Shown here: in pieces, positions 48,987-55,845 of the stretch
Position numbering within the stretch: the first letter of the stretch is position 1
Layout of the letters: every line of letters starts with the position of its first letter
Assembly (NCBI GenBank): GCA_017405375.1
Contig: JAFRAO010000016.1
Span: 1-64,000, forward strand
Length of the DNA: 64,000 nt
DNA from: a bacterium
Lineage (GTDB): Bacteria; Cyanobacteriota; Vampirovibrionia; Gastranaerophilales; Gastranaerophilaceae
Reading direction: 5' to 3'
The notes under the pieces: model-generated
What the model saw: the letters and a program-made list of their open reading frames with translations, nothing else
What the model was told of the DNA's origin: nothing
The model's database searches: none
Program-made: the position numbers and the translations under genes

Positions 48987-49826
48987 TTATACTAAGTTTA
49001 AGGCAATTGATGGTGATTGGTTTGCTGTTGCTAACAATGTTGCTGATGTTTGTTGTAGAATTTGTTGTTTGATGTAATTTGAAGATTCTGCAGCTATATC
49101 AGCATCTTTAATTAATGAACTTGATGATGTCAAGTTAGTTTGCATTACATTTGCAGCATCTATTGCAGATGTAATTGCAGCTTGTTTACCACCGATTGCA
49201 GTTGTTGCATCTGTAACACTTGCAATTGCTGCATCAACACTAGTTAAGAATGTTCTTGCATCTGTATCTGACCAGCTTGTAGAAACATCAGACAAACCTA
49301 AACCTGCTTGAGCTTGGCAATTTTGGAATAATGATGCTTCCAATGTAATTTGAGATTCTGTACCGCCTGTAATACCAACTTGAAGTTGAATAGGATCAGT
49401 AATTGAACCATTAATCAAATTTTTACCATTGAATTCAGTTGAATTTGCTGTACGTGTAATTTCAGCCAATCTTGAGTTAATTTCAGTTGCCATTGCTTTC
49501 ATAGCATCTGATCCATAAGTACCGTTTGCAGCTTGTTCGGTTAAGTCCCTGATACGATTCAAATTGTCATTTACAACGCCCATAACACCTTCCATAGTGT
49601 CTAACATTGATGCACCCATTTGAGCATTTGATTGAGCTACGCTTAATGAACTTGTTTTGTAGTCTAATTTTCTTGATACTGCTAAACCAGCTGCATCGTC
49701 TTTAGATGAGTTGATTTTCAAGCCTGTTGACATACGTTCCATTGCTGTGTTCATTTTGGTTGTAGCTTTGTTCAATGAGTGTTGAGCTGTAAGTGATGCT
49801 ACGTTTGTGTTTACTGTAATTGCCAT
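48987..49826 (-). CDS. fliC: Flagellin
   Basis: A 279-aa filament protein. It has the conserved N-terminal D0/D1 part (MAITVNTNVASLTAQHSLNK, MSTGLKINSSKDDAAGLAVS) and the C-terminal helices (SLIKDADIAAESSNYIKQQI ... LATANQSPSIALNLV). The middle variable region is short (about 140-210), so the filament surface is small. The ATG has an excellent GAAAGGAG. Upstream is a structured leader with a CsrA-type hairpin; csrA and fliW are 1.4-2.2 kb away. No sigma-28 promoter is recognised by eye. It follows hsp20 on the same strand but with a separate terminator-like palindrome between. Confidence 0.97.
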   Translation of the reverse strand: MAITVNTNVASLTAQHSLNKATTKMNTAMERMSTGLKINSSKDDAAGLAVSRKLDYKTSSLSVAQSNAQMGASMLDTMEGVMGVVNDNLNRIRDLTEQAANGTYGSDAMKAMATEINSRLAEITRTANSTEFNGKNLINGSITDPIQLQVGITGGTESQITLEASLFQNCQAQAGLGLSDVSTSWSDTDARTFLTSVDAAIASVTDATTAIGGKQAAITSAIDAANVMQTNLTSSSSLIKDADIAAESSNYIKQQILQQTSATLLATANQSPSIALNLV

Positions 49827-49833
49827 AATAGAT

Positions 49834-49890
49834 CTCCTTTCGTGATTAATACACTGCGTCCTTGCAGCGTACTGCTACGGTTTCCCGTAA
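49834..49890 (-). promoter_or_regulatory. Flagellin leader with CsrA-type binding sites
   Basis: On the minus strand, ACGCTGC and GCAGTGT (49851-49870) form a 7-bp stem with one G-U pair and a six-base loop, AAGGAC. The GGA sits in the loop exactly as in high-affinity CsrA sites. A second GGA is in the Shine-Dalgarno AAAGGAG (49834-49840), 24 bases away. A further TACGG-GAAA-CCGTA hairpin (49876-49889) lies just upstream, and a GCAG-TACG-CTGC pairing can compete with the CsrA hairpin. The two sites match the double-site arrangement of the Bacillus hag leader. Confidence 0.7.
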
Positions 49891-50030
49891 CGGTTAGTGT
49901 GACAACATACACATATCTTTTTATGTACAGTTTTCTTATTCCACAGATTAAAAATTTTATAACACCCATGCTTTTTTTATTTTACATAAGTTTACAAATT
50001 GAAGATAAAAATCTTTAATCTTTTATACGC

Positions 50031-50064
50031 AAAAGCGTTGTATTATCTCTAATACAACGCTTTA
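50031..50064 (-). terminator. Terminator-like palindrome after hsp20
   Basis: AAAGCGTTGTATTA pairs with AATACAACGCTTT around a short loop, on the minus strand downstream of hsp20 (ends 50097). The T run is short, so termination may be partial. Confidence 0.7.
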
Positions 50065-50096
50065 AATTTTTGTCTGATTTTTATAAAATTTTGTAA

Positions 50097-50528
50097 CTAT
50101 TCTATTGTTAATTTCTTAATATTCTTTTTTTCGTCCATTTTTTTTAATGTTATTCTTAATATACCATTTTTAAATTCACATTTTGAATTTTCAGTATCAA
50201 TATCATTTATAAATTCGAACGATTTATTAAATTTTCCGTATTTGATATTCGAATAATGCATTCTTTCGTTATCTTGCAACTCTTCGTGTTTTAATTCCGC
50301 AGAAATTGTAAGAATTTTATCTTCAACTTCTATATTAATATCTTCTTTTTCAATTCCGGGTAGTTGAAGTTTCACGATATACTCGTTATCATTTTCTCTA
50401 ATTTCGCTCATAGGAGCAAACTCATTCGCTTCTTTTTCTACAACTGCATCCCAAATGCCTTCTAAATTGCTGCGAATGTCTGAAGGAATATAACATTCAG
50501 GATCTCTTTCAATAACACTAAATCTCAT
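50097..50528 (-). CDS. hsp20: Hsp20-family small heat-shock protein
   Basis: A 143-aa alpha-crystallin-type holdase chaperone. The core domain runs from about residue 42 to 135, with YIVKLQLPGIEKEDINIEVE, the GILRITL motif near the end and a final I-x-I/L-like tail (LTIE). It binds unfolding proteins without ATP. GGAGGTG lies close to the ATG. It stands between the csrA operon and flagellin, separated by palindromes. Confidence 0.92.
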   Translation of the reverse strand: MRFSVIERDPECYIPSDIRSNLEGIWDAVVEKEANEFAPMSEIRENDNEYIVKLQLPGIEKEDINIEVEDKILTISAELKHEELQDNERMHYSNIKYGKFNKSFEFINDIDTENSKCEFKNGILRITLKKMDEKKNIKKLTIE

Positions 50529-50630
50529 AATTTACACCTCCATATTTGTTTTATCTACATTCATGTTATAACACTTTTTTGAATGATTTATTGTTTTTTT
50601 AACATTTAATTAATTATTGAGGGTAATTAT

Positions 50631-51215
50631 TTATATTTTGTTAAGCATCTTTTTTGCCGGAAAATAATTTGGTAATATATCCAAGCATTTTTGTATCTCT
50701 TTTTTGGCAAATTTTACATTTTTATATGATAGGTAATATAATCCGTATAAAAAATGAAGTTCAGGGTCATTGTAACATTTTTCAGTACCTTTTTTGAGAA
50801 AGATTTTAGCAATAGTAGGATATTTGTAGTTGAGCATTACTCGCGCAATAAATTTATAACTTTCCTGATTTATTTCATAAAATATATCACAGGCATTTAT
50901 AACATTTTCAACCGATTCCAGCATTTTTGCTTTCAGAAGTAAGCCAATATCCACTTCCAAAAAATTTCTTATCTGCAAATATGATGGCAAAAATTGGATA
51001 TAATTATTCATAAATTGTGTGAGTAAAAATGCCCAATCTGCCCTTAAATCCATTTCTCTAAGTGATGAAAAGATTTTTTTAGCATCGTTTATTTGCCCGC
51101 TAAGAAGTTTACAATACCCATATTCAAGTAAATAATTGTTTCTTAAAAAATAATTCTCACATTCAGATGAAATTTTTATATCTAATAAATCGTTTCTTGC
51201 TGTTATATAATCCAT
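50631..51215 (-). CDS. TPR-like helical protein of the csrA operon
   Basis: A 194-aa all-helical protein without a signal peptide. TPR-like units appear at about 30-55 (YGYCKLLSGQINDAKKIFSSL) and 150-190 (PELHFLYGLYYLSYKNVKFAKKEIQKCL). Its ATG overlaps the csrA stop by one base (TAATG), so it is coupled to csrA. Proteins in this position are sometimes flagellar chaperones or regulators, but no such family is recognised. It may bind a flagellar or secretion partner. Confidence 0.7.
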   Translation of the reverse strand: MDYITARNDLLDIKISSECENYFLRNNYLLEYGYCKLLSGQINDAKKIFSSLREMDLRADWAFLLTQFMNNYIQFLPSYLQIRNFLEVDIGLLLKAKMLESVENVINACDIFYEINQESYKFIARVMLNYKYPTIAKIFLKKGTEKCYNDPELHFLYGLYYLSYKNVKFAKKEIQKCLDILPNYFPAKKMLNKI

Positions 51216-51499
51216 TAATTTGTTTTTTTCTTGATGATAACTTTTTTGTTTTGAAGTTTTTGTTCATTTGTATTTTTAGGCATTAAATCTGATAAATTGC
51301 CCAATGCATCAATAGAAACACTTTCAGATTCTTTATTAGCTGCTTGTATTAATGCATAAACTTCTTCCCTGTATATTTTTACATCTTTTGGTGCATTTAT
51401 TGCAATTTTACAGTTATCAATCTTTGAATCCAATATTGTAATTTCAATAACATCATTAATTATAATTTTTTGTCCGTTCTTACGAGATAAAACTAGCAT
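51215..51499 (-). CDS. csrA: Carbon storage/flagellin regulator CsrA
   Basis: A 94-aa RNA-binding protein. The N-terminal 60 residues are typical of CsrA, with L4 and R6 in MLVLSRK and R44 in YREEVY, the residues that contact GGA in RNA. It carries an unusual C-terminal extension of about 30 residues ending in KKVIIKKKTN, which is basic. It should bind the flagellin leader (49834-49890). fliW is 6 bases upstream and a TPR gene overlaps downstream. GGAG precedes the ATG. Confidence 0.95.
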   Translation of the reverse strand: MLVLSRKNGQKIIINDVIEITILDSKIDNCKIAINAPKDVKIYREEVYALIQAANKESESVSIDALGNLSDLMPKNTNEQKLQNKKVIIKKKTN

Positions 51500-51505
51500 A
51501 ATAAC

Positions 51506-51976
51506 TTATTCTCCTTTCGTCTCAGACAATTCTTTTTCTTCTTCGTTGTTGTTTTGAAAAAGAGGATAAGTTACATCAAAGCCCGTTCCGGATAAAATTA
51601 CCTGACCTGCTTTATGATTTGTTATATTAAAAATAAGCGGTGCAAGTAAATTTATTGTCGCTTCTCTTGGTTTGTTATTAGGAATTTTTGTAATATTTAA
51701 AACTACTAATTCTTCTGCTGTTTTTATATCTAATGCTGCTTCTGCCTCATCAGGAAGTTCAAAAACATAATCTATACCAAAAAATGTAGGTGCTGTTACT
51801 AAAAAAGCTAAGTCAGGTGTAATTGTTGATTGCAACCACCTAAAAACAGAGGCATCTTTTGATTCTATTAGCAAAAATTCTTTTTCTTCGTTATATCCTA
51901 AAATTGGCATATCAAATTGGAAAATGTTTTTTTCATCTCCTTCAATTTCGCCAAAACGTGTTGTATTAATTTTCAT
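51506..51976 (-). CDS. fliW: Flagellar assembly factor FliW
   Basis: A 156-aa beta-barrel protein. In Bacillus FliW binds either flagellin or CsrA; when flagellin is exported, free FliW blocks CsrA and flagellin translation resumes. MKINTTRFGEIE, FQFDMPILGY, FRWLQSTITPDLAFLV and the C-terminal GTGFDVTYPL are family signatures. The C-terminus has an acidic tail (NNNEEEKELSETKGE) beyond the usual end. It is in one operon with csrA, and the preceding TPR gene ends 8 bases upstream. Confidence 0.95.
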   Translation of the reverse strand: MKINTTRFGEIEGDEKNIFQFDMPILGYNEEKEFLLIESKDASVFRWLQSTITPDLAFLVTAPTFFGIDYVFELPDEAEAALDIKTAEELVVLNITKIPNNKPREATINLLAPLIFNITNHKAGQVILSGTGFDVTYPLFQNNNEEEKELSETKGE

Positions 51977-51984
51977 ATCTATCC

Positions 51985-52986
51985 TTATTTGCTTTCCGTA
52001 TTAAAATTTAAATTAGGTATCATTGAGTTCATCATCATAGTTTGCAACATTTCTGGGGGTACTTGTTGTTGTCCGCTTTGTCCTTGCTGCATCATAAGAT
52101 AAGGTAACATATTTACCATATTGTTATTCATTGAATTGTTTTGATTATTTGTATCTCCAAACAAAGAATTTATATCAGGTTGACTCATTAACGCCATTTG
52201 CGCCTGTATATATTCTTGTTGAAGTTGTTTTTGGTATTCCTCTTGAGAAATAGTTTCTGTATTATTTTTTGCCATAGCGGCATTATTGTTACCGTTTGAA
52301 TCGCTTGTATTGTTTACATTGTTTTCGTATTGTTTTGCAATATTGTTTAATCCTGCATCATTCAAAACTTTTAATGCTTTTACTATTTCTGCATCTGTAG
52401 GTTTTGAAGTTGCAATCTTTTCGTTTGTAACATCATGTGAGCCTTTTTTCTTAGAAAAATTTTTGTAGTCTTTAAACTCATATCTGTTTAATTCTTGTTC
52501 TGTGTTCATTTCTTTTCTTAAACGTTCAACATGACTACGATTGATTTGTTGTGTTAATTCGGAAGAAAGACCGTTTCCGTAGTTAGATCTTACAAACACG
52601 TCTAATTCTGTTAAATTTTCTTTTGGTGCTGTTTCTTTTATCCTATTGTAGCAATTACTTGGGTCCTCTATGCAAACTAAACCTTTTTGTGCATATTCGC
52701 CCAAAGTATTATTTGGATTTAATGCTTTAGTTTTGTTATAAAATTGTACGGCTTTTTCTCTATCCCCTATTTTTGTGTATGCCATAGCCAAATAGTAATT
52801 TCCCAGTTGATTTGAAGTGTTTTTTTGTAAATATTCATCTAAATCTTGTATGCAGCCAACGTAGTTACCTGCTTTATATTTTTGTATTGCAACTTGAACT
52901 TCATTATTAATATTTTGTGTTGCAGCAAATAACTTTGGCGCAAATATTGAAATTATTAAAATTGTTAATAAAATTCTTTTTATCAT
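51985..52986 (-). CDS. Exported TPR protein with Asn/Met/Gln-rich tail
   Basis: A 333-aa protein with a signal peptide (1-22, ending LFA). About residues 26-105 hold two to three TPR units (YKAGNYVGCIQDLDEYLQK and AMAYTKIGDREKAVQFYNK). The remaining 230 residues are low-complexity: a charged helical part, then poly-N/S and a C-terminus very rich in M, N and Q (NNNMVNMLPYLMMQQGQSGQ). No family is known to me. It is the first gene of the fliW-csrA operon, so a link to flagella or to the envelope is possible. Confidence 0.78.
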   Translation of the reverse strand: MIKRILLTILIISIFAPKLFAATQNINNEVQVAIQKYKAGNYVGCIQDLDEYLQKNTSNQLGNYYLAMAYTKIGDREKAVQFYNKTKALNPNNTLGEYAQKGLVCIEDPSNCYNRIKETAPKENLTELDVFVRSNYGNGLSSELTQQINRSHVERLRKEMNTEQELNRYEFKDYKNFSKKKGSHDVTNEKIATSKPTDAEIVKALKVLNDAGLNNIAKQYENNVNNTSDSNGNNNAAMAKNNTETISQEEYQKQLQQEYIQAQMALMSQPDINSLFGDTNNQNNSMNNNMVNMLPYLMMQQGQSGQQQVPPEMLQTMMMNSMIPNLNFNTESK

Positions 52987-53133
52987 AATTATTCTCCCAA
53001 AAGCTATTTTAATAAATTTATGAAAAAAATCAACTTTGTTACATTATATAATTTTTGTAACAGTTTTTTATAGTACAAATAATTGATTTTGTTAAAAATT
53101 TTCTGTTAATTGTAATAATTATTTGTATTTTTA

Positions 53134-54117
53134 TTACAATATCATTGCTACTACCATCAGAACCATCATCCCAATTTGTAATGCCGTACCTATTTTTTGT
53201 TGGATACTGTTTGAATCATATTTTCTTGCGCTGGTTTGAGCTTGTACTGCACTTGATATTCTTCTAAGTCTGGTATTGTTGCTGTCTTTATTAAATTGTG
53301 TATTGAAAATTGTATTTTCAAGTCTGCTTAAACGATTGTTAATTGAATCTGAAGAGTAGCTGTTTTTAAACACTTTCCTTTCAATTTTGTTTAAATCGGA
53401 ACGAAAATCAGCATCAGAAATTTCTTTGTCTAAATAATTATTACTTTTAAACATATTTTTTGAAGAATTATTTTCTGTTGCTTTTGGAGAATAATCTTCG
53501 TATTCTGAACCTGCGTAATTATCCATATTTTGAGCTAAATAATTATCATAATATTGATATTGGAATGGTTTTTTGTCTTGTTTGTATGCAAGTTTTGTTT
53601 TTAAACGTTCAACTCTGTCTGAAAAAGCATCATCGTATGTTTTCTTTAATGAATGCTGTTCTAATTTTGAAAGTCTTGTATTCAAGTCAAGTTCTTTGTA
53701 AGTTTTTCCAAATGCCTTTTCTTCCAGTTCATTTACAACAGGATAGTCAATATTTGGATTTGAGTTATTTTGAAGATTATTTGAATGTGATTTGTTTTGT
53801 TTAGCAAGTTTGTTATAGGTATATGTTTCAGATTCTTCTTCAAAAGTATCTCTTTTAGGAGATATTTCTTGTCCCATTTGATTTGCGGAAATGTCTTTGT
53901 ATAAATTGTCCAATCTTAATTTTATATTACCTTTTTTTGCTTCTCCGTAAACCGTTTCTTCAATTCTTTCCAAACGCTTTTCTTCACTTTGATTAGTGTA
54001 TTCTATTTCATATAATGAATTTTCTATTCTTGAAAGAATATCTCCTGTTTTTGTTTGAGCAAATACGTTGTTTGATAATAATAATATCATTAAAATTGTA
54101 ATAAAATGTTTGTGCAT
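53134..54117 (-). CDS. Exported protein with E-x3-[FY]-G / RLxxLE repeats
   Basis: A 327-aa protein with a signal peptide (1-20, ending VFA) and a C-terminal hydrophobic helix (about 305-325), so it may be anchored. Three or four similar units contain an E-x3-[FY]-[GK] step followed some 15-20 residues later by RLxxLE or RLxxI. Examples are RLERIEETVYGEAKKG, LEEKAFGKTYKELDLNTRLS and LNKIERKVFKNSYSSDSIN. They look like helical hairpin repeats of a lineage-specific type. Long Asn/Ser-rich linkers lie between. No function is known. Confidence 0.7.
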   Translation of the reverse strand: MHKHFITILMILLLSNNVFAQTKTGDILSRIENSLYEIEYTNQSEEKRLERIEETVYGEAKKGNIKLRLDNLYKDISANQMGQEISPKRDTFEEESETYTYNKLAKQNKSHSNNLQNNSNPNIDYPVVNELEEKAFGKTYKELDLNTRLSKLEQHSLKKTYDDAFSDRVERLKTKLAYKQDKKPFQYQYYDNYLAQNMDNYAGSEYEDYSPKATENNSSKNMFKSNNYLDKEISDADFRSDLNKIERKVFKNSYSSDSINNRLSRLENTIFNTQFNKDSNNTRLRRISSAVQAQTSARKYDSNSIQQKIGTALQIGMMVLMVVAMIL

Positions 54118-54298
54118 AATTTATCAACCTCAAAATTAGGTTAAAACATTTGCATAATAATCACTATTGCCCATTATTACAGTATTCACAAAATATAATT
54201 AGTAATAGTAATTAAGAAGAATAGATAAGAAAAATGGGCAAAATGTGTGGGAAATTTTGCCCAAGTAACTAAAGAAGATATGATATGATAAAATAAAA

Positions 54299-55561
54299 TT
54301 ATGATTTTAAGTTTACGGTAAGTGCGTTTGAAAGTGCTATTCCGCCTTTTACTTTTGGTCTGTTTGTAACCTTTCCGCTTACATACATTACGCTTGAACC
54401 GCCACCGTCAAGATTCATAGCGTTTATACAACCAATGGATTTCATATATATTGCCAATTCATTTAGTGTCATACCCACAGATGCACCTTCTCTGCCATCT
54501 ACTGTTATCATAATTAAGTTATTATCTTTTGTATATCCGATTGCTGTTCTTGGATTTTTCCCTCCGATAGCCTGCAATTTCTGTTCGTTTACATCTATAT
54601 AAATCTCTCCGTTTTTAACTAAATATGGTCCGCCACTTATTATATGATTTACATTATCCCATTCAGGTATGGTTTTTATATCTAATGTTATTTTTTTGTA
54701 TTTTTCTAAAATTTCTAATTTCTGTTTAGGTCCGATTATAACATACCCACCTTCAGGAATTTGCATGGATTGAGTTGAAATTCCGACAATTTTATCATCT
54801 TTTACGGCGATTTGTATTCCGTATTTCGGTGTTGCAGGGGAATTTGTTCCCCAATCGCTCGTATATACCAAAACGTATGTCGATAACATTCTTGGTTGAT
54901 TTATATTATCAACTTTTATGCTGTTATTTTTAAATTTTATTGATGCATTTAATTCAAGCCTTGCCATATCATAACCGTTATCAAAAAAGCCCATTGCTAC
55001 ACGATTATAAATAGGTCCTGTATATAGTTTTTTATTTATCATTAAGGTTCCTAGCGGAACTCCTGTTTGCGGTTTAAAATACGTACCGTTTATGGCTATT
55101 ATAGAATTGTTTCTGTTCGCAATATTTGTAATCGTTGATTTTGATGTTAATTTGTTATTTGATGCTAATTGAGGATTTATTTTTATATTTGAATTTAATT
55201 TTGTGTTTATCTCAACTACGTTAATCAAAACAGGTCGCCCTTGACATATCTTTTTTATTTTTATATGTTTTATTCCGGGTGCAATTGTGTATATCAAACT
55301 ATTAGGGTATCTCTTTTTTATACTGTTATCAAATTCTTGTGATTGCTCATCGGCAGTTACTCTTTTTATATCATTACTAATTGTTTCTTTTTGTAAAATC
55401 GGTGTTACAACGTTGCCACGAGCTATTATTGTTTCATTTGCTATTATCGGTTGAATCTTAAAAATGGAACAGGTTAAAACTATAATACAACCAAAGATAA
55501 AGAATTTTACTGCGAAACAGTGCATTTTTAACAGTTGTATTTTTAGAATTTCGATATTCAT
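54299..55561 (-). CDS. Phosphodiester glycosidase / DUF2233-type exported protein
   Basis: A 420-aa protein with an N-terminal membrane segment (about 15-38). The catalytic domain is like NAGPA and the DUF2233 family, with AINGTYFKPQTGVPLGTLMI, SGGPYLVKNG, NPRTAIGYTKDN, the VDGREG stretch and MNLDGGGSSVMYV, all characteristic. The family removes phosphodiester-linked sugars and appears in exopolysaccharide contexts. GGAGAG precedes the ATG at 55561. The leader upstream (55640-55731) looks like a transcription attenuator. It is transcribed alone. Confidence 0.88.
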   Translation of the reverse strand: MNIEILKIQLLKMHCFAVKFFIFGCIIVLTCSIFKIQPIIANETIIARGNVVTPILQKETISNDIKRVTADEQSQEFDNSIKKRYPNSLIYTIAPGIKHIKIKKICQGRPVLINVVEINTKLNSNIKINPQLASNNKLTSKSTITNIANRNNSIIAINGTYFKPQTGVPLGTLMINKKLYTGPIYNRVAMGFFDNGYDMARLELNASIKFKNNSIKVDNINQPRMLSTYVLVYTSDWGTNSPATPKYGIQIAVKDDKIVGISTQSMQIPEGGYVIIGPKQKLEILEKYKKITLDIKTIPEWDNVNHIISGGPYLVKNGEIYIDVNEQKLQAIGGKNPRTAIGYTKDNNLIMITVDGREGASVGMTLNELAIYMKSIGCINAMNLDGGGSSVMYVSGKVTNRPKVKGGIALSNALTVNLKS

Positions 55562-55639
55562 AGCTCTCCATCAATGCAGTCAAACAAAAGTAGATTAAAA
55601 ACTACTTTGTATAATGTATTACCTGAATACCTTTTTTTT

Positions 55640-55731
55640 AAAAGAGTGGTACAATTTTTAGCTGCATGGGGAATAACACTCTAGAGCGTATCTTGTAGAG
55701 TTTAGCCTGTGGTAAAATCGCTTTCGCTCTA
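55640..55731 (-). promoter_or_regulatory. Switch-like leader: alternative hairpins with terminator
   Basis: On the minus strand the leader begins TAGAGCG (55725-55731), which pairs with CGCTCTA (55682-55688). Downstream, AGAGTG (from 55682) pairs with CACTCT (55643-55648), followed by TTTT, forming a terminator. A third pairing, ACTCTA with TAGAGT, spans both and would break them. This is the classical layout of a riboswitch or attenuator. It matches no riboswitch class I recognise. Confidence 0.5.
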
Positions 55732-55736
55732 CTACT

Positions 55737-55765
55737 ATTGTAACATATTTTTAACATAATCTCAA
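55737..55765 (-). promoter_or_regulatory. Sigma-70 promoter of the phosphodiester glycosidase gene
   Basis: On the minus strand: TTGAGA (55760-55765), 17 bases, TACAAT (55737-55742) with TG two bases before. Transcription would start at the first arm of the leader hairpin. Confidence 0.75.
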
Positions 55766-55845
55766 GTGTGATTTTATTAAAAATCACATGAAATTTACAA
55801 AAATTAATATTTTAAAACCCTTTATTTATAATAGTTTTAGTGTAT

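Noticed and set aside
47817-49826. Flagellin and tail-fibre genes as part of one prophage or operon
   Set aside because: A strong terminator at 48922-48953 separates them, and flagellin has typical chromosomal context with csrA and fliW nearby.
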